A DNA stretch of 64,000 nt from contig CAZTXQ010000004.1 of assembly GCA_964617375.1 (NCBI GenBank), forward strand, positions 34,860-98,859. The letters are read 5' to 3'. Shown piece after piece: positions 37,223 to 45,254 of the stretch. Source of the stretch: Firm-13 sp964617375 (GTDB lineage: Bacteria > Bacillota > Clostridia > Saccharofermentanales > Saccharofermentanaceae). A model generated the notes under the pieces. That model saw only the letters and a list, made by a program, of their open reading frames with translations, was not told the origin of the DNA and did no database searches. Position numbers and translations under genes: made by a program. Within the stretch, counting starts at the first letter, position 1. Each line of letters starts with the position of its first letter.

Positions 37223-37909
37223 ATGAATAAGAAGATGAAAATACTGACGGGGATCATTGCCGCCGCATCCATTCTGGTGACAGGCTTCCCGGTTCTTGCC
37301 GCCTCGCCGGCCGGATCCATCAAGGGCAGCGATGTCATCTATACGGCGGACGCGGTCACGACCGACAAATTGGCCATAACGATCGACGGGAGTTTTGAGG
37401 ATTGGAGCGACAAGCCCGTTTACGAGTTGTTCTGGTCGGAGAGCACCAAGCACCATGTTCAGATTTTCAGGGACGACACCTATGTCTATCTTCATATCCG
37501 TATGAGCGATTCCGGTTATGCTAAGTTCAATGGATATGGTTATTGCTTCAATTTTGACAACAAAGATCATTTTGTTGATGTCGTCGCTGTGTCCGGCCCT
37601 ACAGTAAACGGCATCAACGCCTTTGAGATTCGAAGACGCGAGGGAAATAAGCTGATTGACGATGCTCCTGCTTATGTCACCCATACCGAAGGTCAGCCGG
37701 ATGAATGCGAACTTAAGATACCGCTCCGCTTTTTTGACCCGCACCCGGAAAGAGTCACCAGCATTACGTTCACCTGTGACAATCTGGGCTCGCAGAGTGT
37801 AGAGTTTGAAGGAACCTCTACGGGGCCCTATATCATCGCGGGAGCCGGACTTGTTCTCGCGGCCGCCGGAATTTTCGCCTTCACGAAAAAAAGGAAGATT
37901 CGTACATGA
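37223..37909 (+). CDS. Secreted Firmicu-CTERM-like protein, probable XrtG substrate
   Basis: 228 residues: signal peptide (about 1-28), an extracellular domain opening LAITIDGSFEDWSDKP, a pattern seen in CBM9-like carbohydrate-binding domains, and a C-terminal tail of the PEP-CTERM style: a short STGP motif, hydrophobic helix (about 202-220), then a basic end KKRKIRT. This tripartite tail resembles the Firmicu-CTERM signal that travels with exosortase XrtG. GGGAG precedes the start; its TGA overlaps the ATG of xrtG (ATGA), so the two are coupled. Probably cut and anchored by XrtG. Confidence 0.8.
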   Translation: MNKKMKILTGIIAAASILVTGFPVLAASPAGSIKGSDVIYTADAVTTDKLAITIDGSFEDWSDKPVYELFWSESTKHHVQIFRDDTYVYLHIRMSDSGYAKFNGYGYCFNFDNKDHFVDVVAVSGPTVNGINAFEIRRREGNKLIDDAPAYVTHTEGQPDECELKIPLRFFDPHPERVTSITFTCDNLGSQSVEFEGTSTGPYIIAGAGLVLAAAGIFAFTKKRKIRT

Positions 37910-38511
37910 ATATCATTACAGTCGTCGCACTCATTGGATGGATTTATCTGATCACGGTGCTCCATCGCGCAAAGCTGCCCTTTTTCACCTTTCTTGCGGG
38001 AAGCGTCGGACTCTTTATTTTCATGATGGTGCTGCTTCAGGGGTATATAACGGAGCCACTGTCAAAAGCGGTGGCAGCTTCGACAGGTGTAATCGGGAAT
38101 CTTACCGGTATGTTCTATTCCTACTACCAGTATTCGCTGATCTTTGTCCGCCACGGGGCGGAATCGATCTCCCTCTATATCGACTATGAGTGCTCCGGTG
38201 TCATCGAGCTCCTGTCCTTCACGGCGCTTCTCTGGTTCTTCCCTCTTTACAAGATCTCGGAGAAAATCGTGGTCAACATCGTCGGCATATTCTGGATTTT
38301 TGCTTCAAATATCCTGCGTCTGACGGTCATCTGTACGCTTGTTTATTTTTTCGGCAACGATATCTTTTTCTTCGCGCACGCAATATTCGGCCGTATCATA
38401 TTCTACGGGCTCTCGATCGTCCTCTATTTCTACGTTTTTACACGTTCGCAGATCATTAAACAGAAAGTAGGAAGGTTCGCTTATGGAAGCGCTGCTCAAG
38501 GAAATATTTGA
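37906..38511 (+). CDS. xrtG: Exosortase family protein XrtG
   Basis: 201-residue integral membrane transpeptidase of the exosortase/archaeosortase family, Gram-positive G type. The three catalytic residues can be assigned: Cys96 in YECSG, Arg138 in NILRL, and His158 in FAHAIFGR, each at a membrane boundary. About seven helices. It overlaps the substrate gene before it by 4 bases and the glycosyltransferase after it by 29 bases. It should cleave the C-terminal signal of the neighbouring protein and attach it to an unknown acceptor. Confidence 0.9.
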   Translation: MNIITVVALIGWIYLITVLHRAKLPFFTFLAGSVGLFIFMMVLLQGYITEPLSKAVAASTGVIGNLTGMFYSYYQYSLIFVRHGAESISLYIDYECSGVIELLSFTALLWFFPLYKISEKIVVNIVGIFWIFASNILRLTVICTLVYFFGNDIFFFAHAIFGRIIFYGLSIVLYFYVFTRSQIIKQKVGRFAYGSAAQGNI

Positions 38512-39859
38512 ACAGATGATTTTCTGGATGGCGTGGATTATCATCCCGCTGTTCATGGAAATTCTTCCGGCTTTCGGCGGGTTTGTTTTGCTTGTCAAGA
38601 AACGCCTGTCTGCTAAGAAACAGAAGACCCCTTTGCGCGACCCCGAAATCACGCTGATTATTCCCGTGTACAACTCCGCTTCGACGCTCGAAGGCTGTCT
38701 CGAATCTGTCCGCAAATCGAATTATCCGGCCGAACGAATCAATATTTTGCTTGTAAACAACCAGAGCCGCGACAACAGCTTCGAAGTGTATTGCCGCTGT
38801 CAGGAGAAATTCCCCGAACTGTCCATGCAGTGGCTCAAGGCGCGGCAGGGCAAGTCGAAAGCTCTGAATCTGGCACTTTTCAACAGCGACGGCAAGTATA
38901 TTATCCACATCGACAGCGACGGTCAGCTTCATCCCATGGCCATCCGGAATATCGTCGAGCGGTTCGAATCCAATCCGCAAATTCACTGTCTGACAGGTGT
39001 TGTTCTTACCGATCCCGAAATGATTGAAGAGACAGAGAATCCGGCCATGCGGCTCTTCCGCCGCTGCGAGTTTCTCGAATACTGTCAGGACTTCCTGGCT
39101 GGCCGTAATTTCGAATCTGAACTCGACAGCATTTATACGCTCTCGGGGGCGTTCTCGGCTTTCCGGAAATCGACGATTCTTAAGACGCAGCTCTATAACA
39201 CCGACACGGTGTGCGAAGATACACAGGTTACCTTTCAGGTCAGAAAGCTCATGAAAAAGAGCATATATCTCTGTGAGAACGCGTTCTTTTTTGTCGATCC
39301 GATCGAATCCTTAGGGAAGCTCTATACACAGCGGCAGCGTTGGCAGACAGGCGAACTGGAAGTGTCCCACATGTTTCTGCAGGGCGAATTACGAACCAAT
39401 GGTTTCTTCTCTGATTTCATGATCCGGCAGCTGACCTATGACCACACGTTCGCATTCCCGCGCATGATCTGGTATTTTGCGCTGATCTGCCTTTTGTTCT
39501 TCAACTACCCCTTCATATTGATCGCAGGTTCGGTCATGATCCTCTATCTTCTCTACGTTTTTTCCGGTTTCCTTTATTACTTGAATATTATCGGATATCT
39601 CAAAGGCTTCCCCGAAATCCGACGTTATTATGCGCGAAAATGGTATATTCTTCCGCTCATGCCGATTTTCAATTTCTACTGTTTCTGGATCCGCTTCGCC
39701 GCGATTATCAACAGTATCGTCAACCGGAGTGGTTGGAAAACAAGCACTTTCAAAGAAGAACGGACGCGGTTCGGCGCTATCTTCATGAAGGACTTTTCGC
39801 ATTTTTACAGTATAATAAATAAGTTGAAGTCGCTTATAAATCGCGAACAAAGTGAGTAA
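38483..39859 (+). CDS. Glycosyltransferase family 2, exosortase G-associated
   Basis: 458 residues: N-terminal helix (about 8-35), a GT2 catalytic domain (LIIPVYNSASTLEGCL, DxD in HIDSDGQ, ED in VCEDTQ, and QRQRW in YTQRQRWQTG) and three to four C-terminal helices. The QxxRW motif marks a processive, cellulose-synthase-like enzyme. It is the partner glycosyltransferase normally found with XrtG and may build the glycan to which the substrate is attached. Confidence 0.9.
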   Translation: MEALLKEIFEQMIFWMAWIIIPLFMEILPAFGGFVLLVKKRLSAKKQKTPLRDPEITLIIPVYNSASTLEGCLESVRKSNYPAERINILLVNNQSRDNSFEVYCRCQEKFPELSMQWLKARQGKSKALNLALFNSDGKYIIHIDSDGQLHPMAIRNIVERFESNPQIHCLTGVVLTDPEMIEETENPAMRLFRRCEFLEYCQDFLAGRNFESELDSIYTLSGAFSAFRKSTILKTQLYNTDTVCEDTQVTFQVRKLMKKSIYLCENAFFFVDPIESLGKLYTQRQRWQTGELEVSHMFLQGELRTNGFFSDFMIRQLTYDHTFAFPRMIWYFALICLLFFNYPFILIAGSVMILYLLYVFSGFLYYLNIIGYLKGFPEIRRYYARKWYILPLMPIFNFYCFWIRFAAIINSIVNRSGWKTSTFKEERTRFGAIFMKDFSHFYSIINKLKSLINREQSE

Positions 39860-39870
39860 TGGAGTATAGA

Positions 39871-41037
39871 ATGGAAAAGGCAAATCAAAAGGAAAAAGGC
39901 ATTCTTCTTGAATTTCTGACGATTGTGACCGTTCTTTTGATCTCGGTCTTTGCCGTTATATTCCTGAACAGCCAAACCGACGCCATGACTAAGGGCTTAA
40001 TAGAAAGTGCGGCAAAGGACAACGAATACACCGTACAAGTAATGGCAGACCGGCTCGCCGCCTCTGCTTCGGACGGCAAAAGTGCGGTCGAAATTGTTGC
40101 GTCGTCCACGCCATCCGGAACCCGGTACTGGTTCCTGTATTCCGCGGATACCTGCCTGTTCGAAAAGAACGCCGAAGTCACATCCGCATTAGGCGGTCTA
40201 ACTTTTTCGCAAATCAAGGATTCCTATGTCAGGAGCGGCGGCAGAGGCATCGATACATACATGAGTCTCCTGTCAGCCGGCAACAATTTCACGGCGGTGA
40301 CGCTGAAAGACAGCACCGTCGGAAGCGAGCTTATCAGCGTCAAATTCATCACGATCGGCGGCGAGGTCTATGCTCTGGGCGTCTCCGTTCTTCAGAGTTA
40401 TCTGTTGTCGACGGCCCACATGGGTGAGAGAATCTATCTTCTTCGCATACTGACGGTCGCTCTGTGCCTGATCGTTACGGGCGTTACCGCCTATTTCGCT
40501 TTGTCCACGCGGAAAAAGTCCATTCAAATCCGCGCGCTCAAGTACGACCTTATGAATAAAAATGTTCTGGTGCAGGATCAGGGCGAGAAACTCTTCGAGT
40601 CACAAGCCGGCGATAATGATTTGACGGAAGACGCGCTTACGGGGCTCTATAACGCCGAGTTTTTCAAGACATTTCTCGAAAAGCTTTCGACAAGAAATGT
40701 CCGCGATACCGGATTCATTCTGGTCCGGATTGAGAATCTGAATGAGATTACCTTTGAAAGTGGATATGCGTTTTCGAGCCGCCTCTTATCGGATACGGCT
40801 TCCGGGTTCTTAAAGTTCGCCGGCGAGAAGGATCTGTGCGCGCGTACCGGAAGAAACGAATTCGTAATGGTTAAGATAAACACGACCGGAAAATCGACCT
40901 GGGATACGGCCAGGAATCTCTTAAAAGAACTGAAAGACTCGAATCCCCAGGCACGGTTCGTCTCGGGTTCCGCCCTGCAGAATCCTGATATGAGCGTCGA
41001 TGCCGCTTATGAATCGGCAAGGAAAGGCATGGCTTAG
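39871..41037 (+). CDS. Membrane protein with degenerate GGDEF domain
   Basis: About 388 residues. Two membrane helices (about 10-33 and 188-210) flank an extracellular domain of about 150 residues; the cytoplasmic part starts with a GGDEF-like fold (DALTGLYNAEFFKTFLEKL) but the active site reads GRNEF and the ILVRIENLNEI strand has lost the catalytic Asp. It is therefore probably not a cyclase and may bind c-di-GMP or GTP, or act structurally. Start at 39871 is chosen because GGAG lies 6 bases upstream; ATG 39859 overlaps the previous stop. It is part of the exosortase G operon. Confidence 0.82.
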   Translation: MEKANQKEKGILLEFLTIVTVLLISVFAVIFLNSQTDAMTKGLIESAAKDNEYTVQVMADRLAASASDGKSAVEIVASSTPSGTRYWFLYSADTCLFEKNAEVTSALGGLTFSQIKDSYVRSGGRGIDTYMSLLSAGNNFTAVTLKDSTVGSELISVKFITIGGEVYALGVSVLQSYLLSTAHMGERIYLLRILTVALCLIVTGVTAYFALSTRKKSIQIRALKYDLMNKNVLVQDQGEKLFESQAGDNDLTEDALTGLYNAEFFKTFLEKLSTRNVRDTGFILVRIENLNEITFESGYAFSSRLLSDTASGFLKFAGEKDLCARTGRNEFVMVKINTTGKSTWDTARNLLKELKDSNPQARFVSGSALQNPDMSVDAAYESARKGMA

Positions 41038-41042
41038 AACAT

Positions 41043-41522
41043 ATGAAATACAGCCAGTATAACTTCAAATTCTATCTAAACGCCAATCACGCCATCTGGC
41101 TTGGCGGGGTTCTCGGTCAGAACCATCCTCACACCTGGGAAATATCTCTCGATACGATCAAGGTCGGTGACGATTTTGTCCAGTTCGACCAGATCGAAAA
41201 ATCCGTGGAGAAGTACTTCGCTGTGTTTCAGGATTCGGACATCAACAAAATCGAGCCGTTTGACACAACAAATCCGACGCTCGAAAACTTATGCGGCTAT
41301 TTCAAAAATGAGCTTGGAAAACTGCTCGGAAATAAAGGATGGCTTCTGGTCAGAATTGAAATGAGCGAGACGCCGACCAGGTCCTATATTATTGATCTGA
41401 CCGACGAAGTCGACGCCATACTGACGGTAAGCCGGCGTGAGCGCGAACTTGCGAGGAACTTCGCAAACGCCGCCGACAACAAGCTCGACGAGATTCTCGG
41501 TTTGAAGGAATCGGGGAAATAA
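41043..41522 (+). CDS. Stand-alone PTPS-like protein of the exosortase G locus
   Basis: 159 residues, full 6-pyruvoyl-tetrahydropterin-synthase-like fold. Zinc ligand pattern ANH followed by NHPHTW is kept and PTLEN is present, but no Cys is found near the HxH, so it is unlikely to be a true QueD. It resembles the N-terminal domain of the first protein of this locus. The C-terminal 40 residues are charged and helical. It starts 5 bases after the degenerate GGDEF gene, ending the operon; no terminator was found after it. Confidence 0.82.
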   Translation: MKYSQYNFKFYLNANHAIWLGGVLGQNHPHTWEISLDTIKVGDDFVQFDQIEKSVEKYFAVFQDSDINKIEPFDTTNPTLENLCGYFKNELGKLLGNKGWLLVRIEMSETPTRSYIIDLTDEVDAILTVSRRERELARNFANAADNKLDEILGLKESGK

Positions 41523-41623
41523 GAAAGAATCGCAAGCAGAGTCATCCGCGGGACATGAACAATCCTTTCTAGTCTAAAGAATCGCAAATAACCAGACTAA
41601 ATATGGGTCTGTACTAAAAATGA

Positions 41624-41713
41624 AAGCATCCAGCGTGGGTTATTGATACAGCCTGCCGCAAATCGACTGATTTTGGTTATGAAGCGGAAATCTGGACTCA
41701 TGCGAAAATGATA
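41624..41713 (+). pseudogene. IS630-family transposase remnant, N-terminal part
   Basis: One frame reads WVIDTACRKSTDFGYEAE followed by IWTHAKMI, which matches the region following the helix-turn-helix in IS630 transposases (PxDLGYxxELWT). It has no start codon and runs directly into the first 75-bp repeat at 41716. Confidence 0.6.
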
Positions 41714-41715
41714 AA

Positions 41716-42050
41716 CCTACTCAATCCGCATCTGAGCGTATTTGGGTAGGTACGCCGGTGCCCTATTACGTTGTTTTTTATCATTGCGAGCCTACTCAAT
41801 CCGCACATGAGTGCATTTGGGTAGGTACCCCGGTGTCCCGATGCGATGTTTTTTATCATTGCGAGCCTACTCAATCAGCATCTGAGTGCATTTGAGTAGG
41901 CACGCCAACCACCCGAAGTGCATTTCTTATCATTGATAAGCCTGCTCAATCCGCATCTGAGTGCATTTGAGTAGGTACGCCGGCCTCCCGAAGCGCGTTT
42001 CTTATCATTGATATACCTACTCAATCAGTATCTAAACGCATTTGAGTAGG
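41716..42050. repeat. Array of five 75-bp palindromic repeats
   Basis: Copies start at 41716, 41791, 41866, 41941 and 42016, an exact 75-bp period. Each opens with CCTACTCAAT and returns as TTGAGTAGG about 25 bases later (stem-loop), and most carry a second palindrome CTTATC-ATT-GATAAG near the end. The last copy is followed by TTGAAC and TCTATT, a flank shared with the inverted array at 63.5 kb. No coding potential. Confidence 0.92.
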
Positions 42051-42222
42051 TTGAACTTCTATTCCTTGACGAATGGTCCTGATTCCCATCAAGCAGGACG
42101 ATACGCAACTCTTACCCTCCATTGCCTAACGGCGGTATTGTATCCGCCGGACTAAAATCGCCAAAATGCAATGAGTATTGTCTCACGGTTTGAATCACCG
42201 GAACCCGGCTCATTTTGTCACG
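42051..42222. other. Spacer between repeat array and transposase fragment
   Basis: No gene was recognised. It contains a GGCGG/CCGCC hairpin around 42130-42152. It could be decayed transposon DNA. Confidence 0.4.
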
Positions 42223-42520
42223 AATTACTCAGCTCACACATCTATGCAGACACATGAGTATCTGATAACTATGGCAGGGCGGTTTGAATTTGTCTTTACA
42301 CGGATCCTGGTCGAACCTTGTTGAAGGCTTTTTTAGTAAGCTGACGCGACAGATACTTAGAGAAATCAGAGTGGCTGATAAAGAAGAACGGATCGAACGA
42401 ATAAACAAGTATTTCGCTGAAATCAACGATTCGCCCATTGTCTACGACTGGAAATACAATATGAGTGAAATCGATGTTGAAGAGGCTATCAGTCTAGCTA
42501 ATTCGAAATCGTTATACTAG
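42223..42520 (+). pseudogene. IS630-family transposase remnant, C-terminal part
   Basis: Starts with NYSAHTSMQTHEYL and GRFEFVFT in one frame and continues, after a frameshift near 42299, as HGSWSNLVEGFFSKLTRQ and YDWKYNMSEID to a stop at 42520. This is the C-terminal DDE region of IS630 transposases (DNHSAHTS, PGRFEFVFTPKHGSWLNLVEGFFSK). It has no start and lacks the central part of the protein. Its stop overlaps the end of the DUF1653 gene on the other strand. Confidence 0.85.
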
Positions 42521-42735
42521 TCTCCTATATATTCAAATCTTTTCAGTCTTCTCTCGTCGATTTCGATCGTCTCGTTCCACATGCCGGCGGGTCTTACCCA
42601 GATTCCGCCTTCACCGTACATCGCCTGATAAACGACCATTTTTTCGCGGGTCTCCGAATGTGTTGCTGTATAGAGCACAAGGTACTCGTTTCCTTTGTAG
42701 TGCCTGTACCGGCCCGGTTTGATTTCTGTATCCAT
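42517..42735 (-). CDS. DUF1653 domain protein
   Basis: 72 residues, a full DUF1653 domain: KPGRYRHYKGNEYLVL, then VVYQAMYGEGGIWVRP and FEYIGD at the end. The family is a small beta-rich protein widespread in bacteria with no known function. It is transcribed away from the cobalamin riboswitch. Confidence 0.85.
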   Translation of the reverse strand: MDTEIKPGRYRHYKGNEYLVLYTATHSETREKMVVYQAMYGEGGIWVRPAGMWNETIEIDERRLKRFEYIGD

Positions 42736-42820
42736 GTATCAGAGATCCGCCCTTCGTTTTTCTACAAGTATACAAATATATCTTCCAAAAAACCACTGTC
42801 GTTCTTTGCCACGCGTCTGT

Positions 42821-42849
42821 TTGCACGCTTCTCCGGGCTATGGTATATT
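42821..42849 (+). promoter_or_regulatory. Promoter of the cobalamin riboswitch-btu operon
   Basis: TTGCAC, 17-base spacer, TATATT, with TGG before the -10 (extended -10). The transcript would start near 42856, directly before the aptamer. Confidence 0.7.
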
Positions 42850-42865
42850 TGTCCTGAATGAACCG

Positions 42866-43040
42866 ATGCACAGATGCGCGAAAGCGCCGGCGCCCGACCA
42901 AGGTGCCGAGGGAACACGGATGAGATTTCCGGACTATCCCAGTAACCGTGAAGCGGACGAAACGGTATTTAAGTCACTGTCATAACGACGGGAAGACGCC
43001 GGAGTAGGATGAAGCCAAGCCGGGAGACCTGTATGTGCAT
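42866..43040 (+). ncRNA. Cobalamin riboswitch
   Basis: Aptamer closed by ATGCACA (near 42867) pairing with TGTGCAT (43034-43040). Internal marks: GGTGCCGAGGGAACACGG, then GGACTATCCCAGTAACC-type core, and the B12 box AAGCCGGGAGACCTG (43016-43030). It precedes a terminator and a BtuFCD-type transporter, as in other cobalamin-controlled uptake operons. High cobalamin should cause premature termination. Confidence 0.9.
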
Positions 43041-43102
43041 GATTTACTCCTGGGGATGAGAATTATACATGCGCGCCATTTTTAGCGGCGTGCTGTTTTG
43101 TT

Positions 43103-43129
43103 GCTCCTCCGGTCGGGGGAGCTTTTTTT
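43103..43129 (+). terminator. Riboswitch-controlled intrinsic terminator
   Basis: Stem GCTCCTCC with GGGGGAGC (one wobble) over a 4-base loop and followed by seven T. It lies between the cobalamin aptamer and btuF and is the likely expression platform. Confidence 0.9.
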
Positions 43130-43181
43130 GCTCCTTCACAAGCGGTTCATGACCCAATATTTTGAAGGAGGAACATTTCCC

Positions 43182-44192
43182 ATGAAAAAGACTAGGACTT
43201 TCACACTTCTTCTCGCCGGAATTCTGGCGCTCTCCCTCAGCACCGGCTGCTCGGCCGGAGCGGCTGCGGACACAACTATTAAGAATACGGCATCCGGCAC
43301 AACCGCTGCAGCCGTATTGACGGATGCGACCGAAGGCCAGACCGCCGCAGAAACCACCGCAGATTCTTCGGCCGTTAAAGTTACCGATATGGCCGGACGC
43401 GAGATCGTCCTCGACAAGCCGGCCGGGAAAATCGTCGCCGTCACGGCTTCCGACTGTGAGATTCTGTACGCGATCGGAGCCGGTGACAAATTGGTCGGCC
43501 GCGGCGAATATTGCGACTACCCGGCGGAAGTCTTAAATCTTCCCTCCGTCGAATCCGGCGCCGAAACCAATGTCGAGCAGATCATTGCCCTTGACCCCGA
43601 CGTCGTCATTATGAATTTTATGGCGCAAAGCAAAGAACAGGTTGCCGCTCTCGAAAACGCCGGGATTACGGTTGTCATGAACAACGCCGTCACGATCGAG
43701 GATATCTATACGTCGATCACCCTCTTAGGTGCAATCACTGGCAAGGAGAGCGAAGCGGCCTCCGTCATATCCGATATGAAGTCTGTTTTCGACAATATCG
43801 ACCAGAGTTCGGAAAACACCGGAAAAACCGTCTATTTTGAAGTGTCCCCGCTCGAATACGGCCTTTGGACAGCGGGAAAGGGTACCTTCATGGATGAGAT
43901 CGCAGGTCTTCTCGGACTGACGAATATTTTCGCCGACGTGGACGGCTGGGGTGAAGTATCCCAGGAACAGGTCATCGAGAGGAACCCGGACTATATTGTG
44001 ACGATTGCCATGTACTCCGGCGAAGGGACCAGCCCCGTCGACGAGATCGCCGGCCGCGAAGGCTGGCAGAACATCAGCGCAGTTAAGAACGGTATGATCT
44101 ACAATGCGGATTCCAACGAAATCTCGAGACCCGGTCCCCGCATCGCAAATGCTGCGAAGGCTTTTTACGATTTTGTCGAAGCGGCAGTCTAA
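43182..44192 (+). CDS. btuF: Cobalamin ABC transporter substrate-binding lipoprotein
   Basis: 336 residues. A lipoprotein signal ends in LSTGC, followed by an Ala/Thr-rich linker and a periplasmic-binding-protein fold of the BtuF/FhuD cluster (about 90-330): VTDMAGREIVLDKPAGKIV, EQIIALDPDVVIM, and NPDYIVTIAMYSGE. The start at 43182 has GAAGGAGG; an upstream ATG lies across the terminator. The cobalamin riboswitch in the leader identifies the ligand as a corrinoid rather than iron-siderophore, though this remains an inference. First gene of btuFCD. Confidence 0.88.
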   Translation: MKKTRTFTLLLAGILALSLSTGCSAGAAADTTIKNTASGTTAAAVLTDATEGQTAAETTADSSAVKVTDMAGREIVLDKPAGKIVAVTASDCEILYAIGAGDKLVGRGEYCDYPAEVLNLPSVESGAETNVEQIIALDPDVVIMNFMAQSKEQVAALENAGITVVMNNAVTIEDIYTSITLLGAITGKESEAASVISDMKSVFDNIDQSSENTGKTVYFEVSPLEYGLWTAGKGTFMDEIAGLLGLTNIFADVDGWGEVSQEQVIERNPDYIVTIAMYSGEGTSPVDEIAGREGWQNISAVKNGMIYNADSNEISRPGPRIANAAKAFYDFVEAAV

Positions 44193-44213
44193 CAGGAAAG
44201 GAAGGACATCCGG

Positions 44214-45251
44214 ATGATTCCCCAAAAAACGCGGCGCGCCGCGCTTCCCGTCACATACCTCCTCGCTGTCCTTCTCCTTATGACAGTGATGCTCTTTTCG
44301 GTCTGTGCCGGCAGCGTCGCTGTCCCCGTTTCCGACACGTTAAAAACGATCTGGAATACCATTTGGGGCATACCGGTCCCTGAAGGTATCTCGCAGTCGA
44401 TCATCGTCTTTGTACGCCTTCCGCGTGTCCTGTGCGTCGCTCTTGTAGGGGCATCGCTTTCGCTTTGCGGTGCCGCGATGCAGGGGCTTCTTCGGAACCC
44501 ACTCGCGGACGGTTCGACGCTCGGCGTCTCATCCGGCGCCTCGGTCGGAGCCGTACTGGCCATCGCTTTCGGATTCAACCTGCCCGGTATTCCTTTCGGA
44601 GGCACGGTAATCCTCGCGACACTCTTTGCCTTTCTTACCATGATGCTCCTTCTGGCCCTCTCCTACCGGCTGGATTTCTCGCTCTCTACCAATACGATTA
44701 TCCTGATGGGTGTGATCTTTTCGATGTTTGCGAACAGCATCATCAGTCTGATTATTACATTTGCGGGTTCGAGGCTTAAGTCGATCGTGTTCTGGACGAT
44801 GGGATCGTTGGCCGGAAGCAGTTATCAGAACGCCGGCGTGCTCTTCGCCATACTTGTCCTGTTCGGCGCGGTGATTCTTCGATACTCGAGGGAGCTTAAC
44901 GCGTTCGCAATCGGCGAAGACCATGCCAGGCATATTGGTGTCGAAGTGCGGCGAGTCAAGCTTCTGATTCTGATATCGGTGTCTGCCATCATCGGCGTCT
45001 GTGTCGCAATCGGCGGCACCATCGGGTTTGTCGGGCTTGTCATCCCGCATATTACGCGGTTCGTTACCGGCCCGAACCACAAAAAGCTTCTCCCCTTCTC
45101 CATGTTTGCCGGCGCGATCTTCCTGGTCCTGGCCGATCTTGCGGCCCGCGTGATCTTGAGCCCGATCGAATTGCCGATCGGCGTCGTAACTTCGTTTATC
45201 GGTTCGGTTGTCTTCATACTGATCTTCATAAAATACAAGAAAGGGGGCTGA
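44214..45251 (+). CDS. btuC: Cobalamin ABC transporter permease (FecCD/BtuC family)
   Basis: 345 residues, about ten transmembrane helices, of the FecCD family. Marks: GASLSLCGAAMQGLLRNPLA, DGSTLGVSSGAS, GGTIGFVGLVIPHITR (coupling helix) and a final IPIGVVTSFIG-like GVVTSFIGSVVF. It begins 21 bases after btuF. Confidence 0.92.
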   Translation: MIPQKTRRAALPVTYLLAVLLLMTVMLFSVCAGSVAVPVSDTLKTIWNTIWGIPVPEGISQSIIVFVRLPRVLCVALVGASLSLCGAAMQGLLRNPLADGSTLGVSSGASVGAVLAIAFGFNLPGIPFGGTVILATLFAFLTMMLLLALSYRLDFSLSTNTIILMGVIFSMFANSIISLIITFAGSRLKSIVFWTMGSLAGSSYQNAGVLFAILVLFGAVILRYSRELNAFAIGEDHARHIGVEVRRVKLLILISVSAIIGVCVAIGGTIGFVGLVIPHITRFVTGPNHKKLLPFSMFAGAIFLVLADLAARVILSPIELPIGVVTSFIGSVVFILIFIKYKKGG

Positions 45252-45254
45252 CGT

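Noticed and set aside
41716..42050. CRISPR-like periodic array
   Set aside because: The whole 75-bp unit repeats, including the part that would be spacer; units are palindromic and no cas gene is present. The same holds for 63536-63850.
42188..42206. tRNA T-arm-like sequence GGTTTGAATC
   Set aside because: No cloverleaf could be folded around it.
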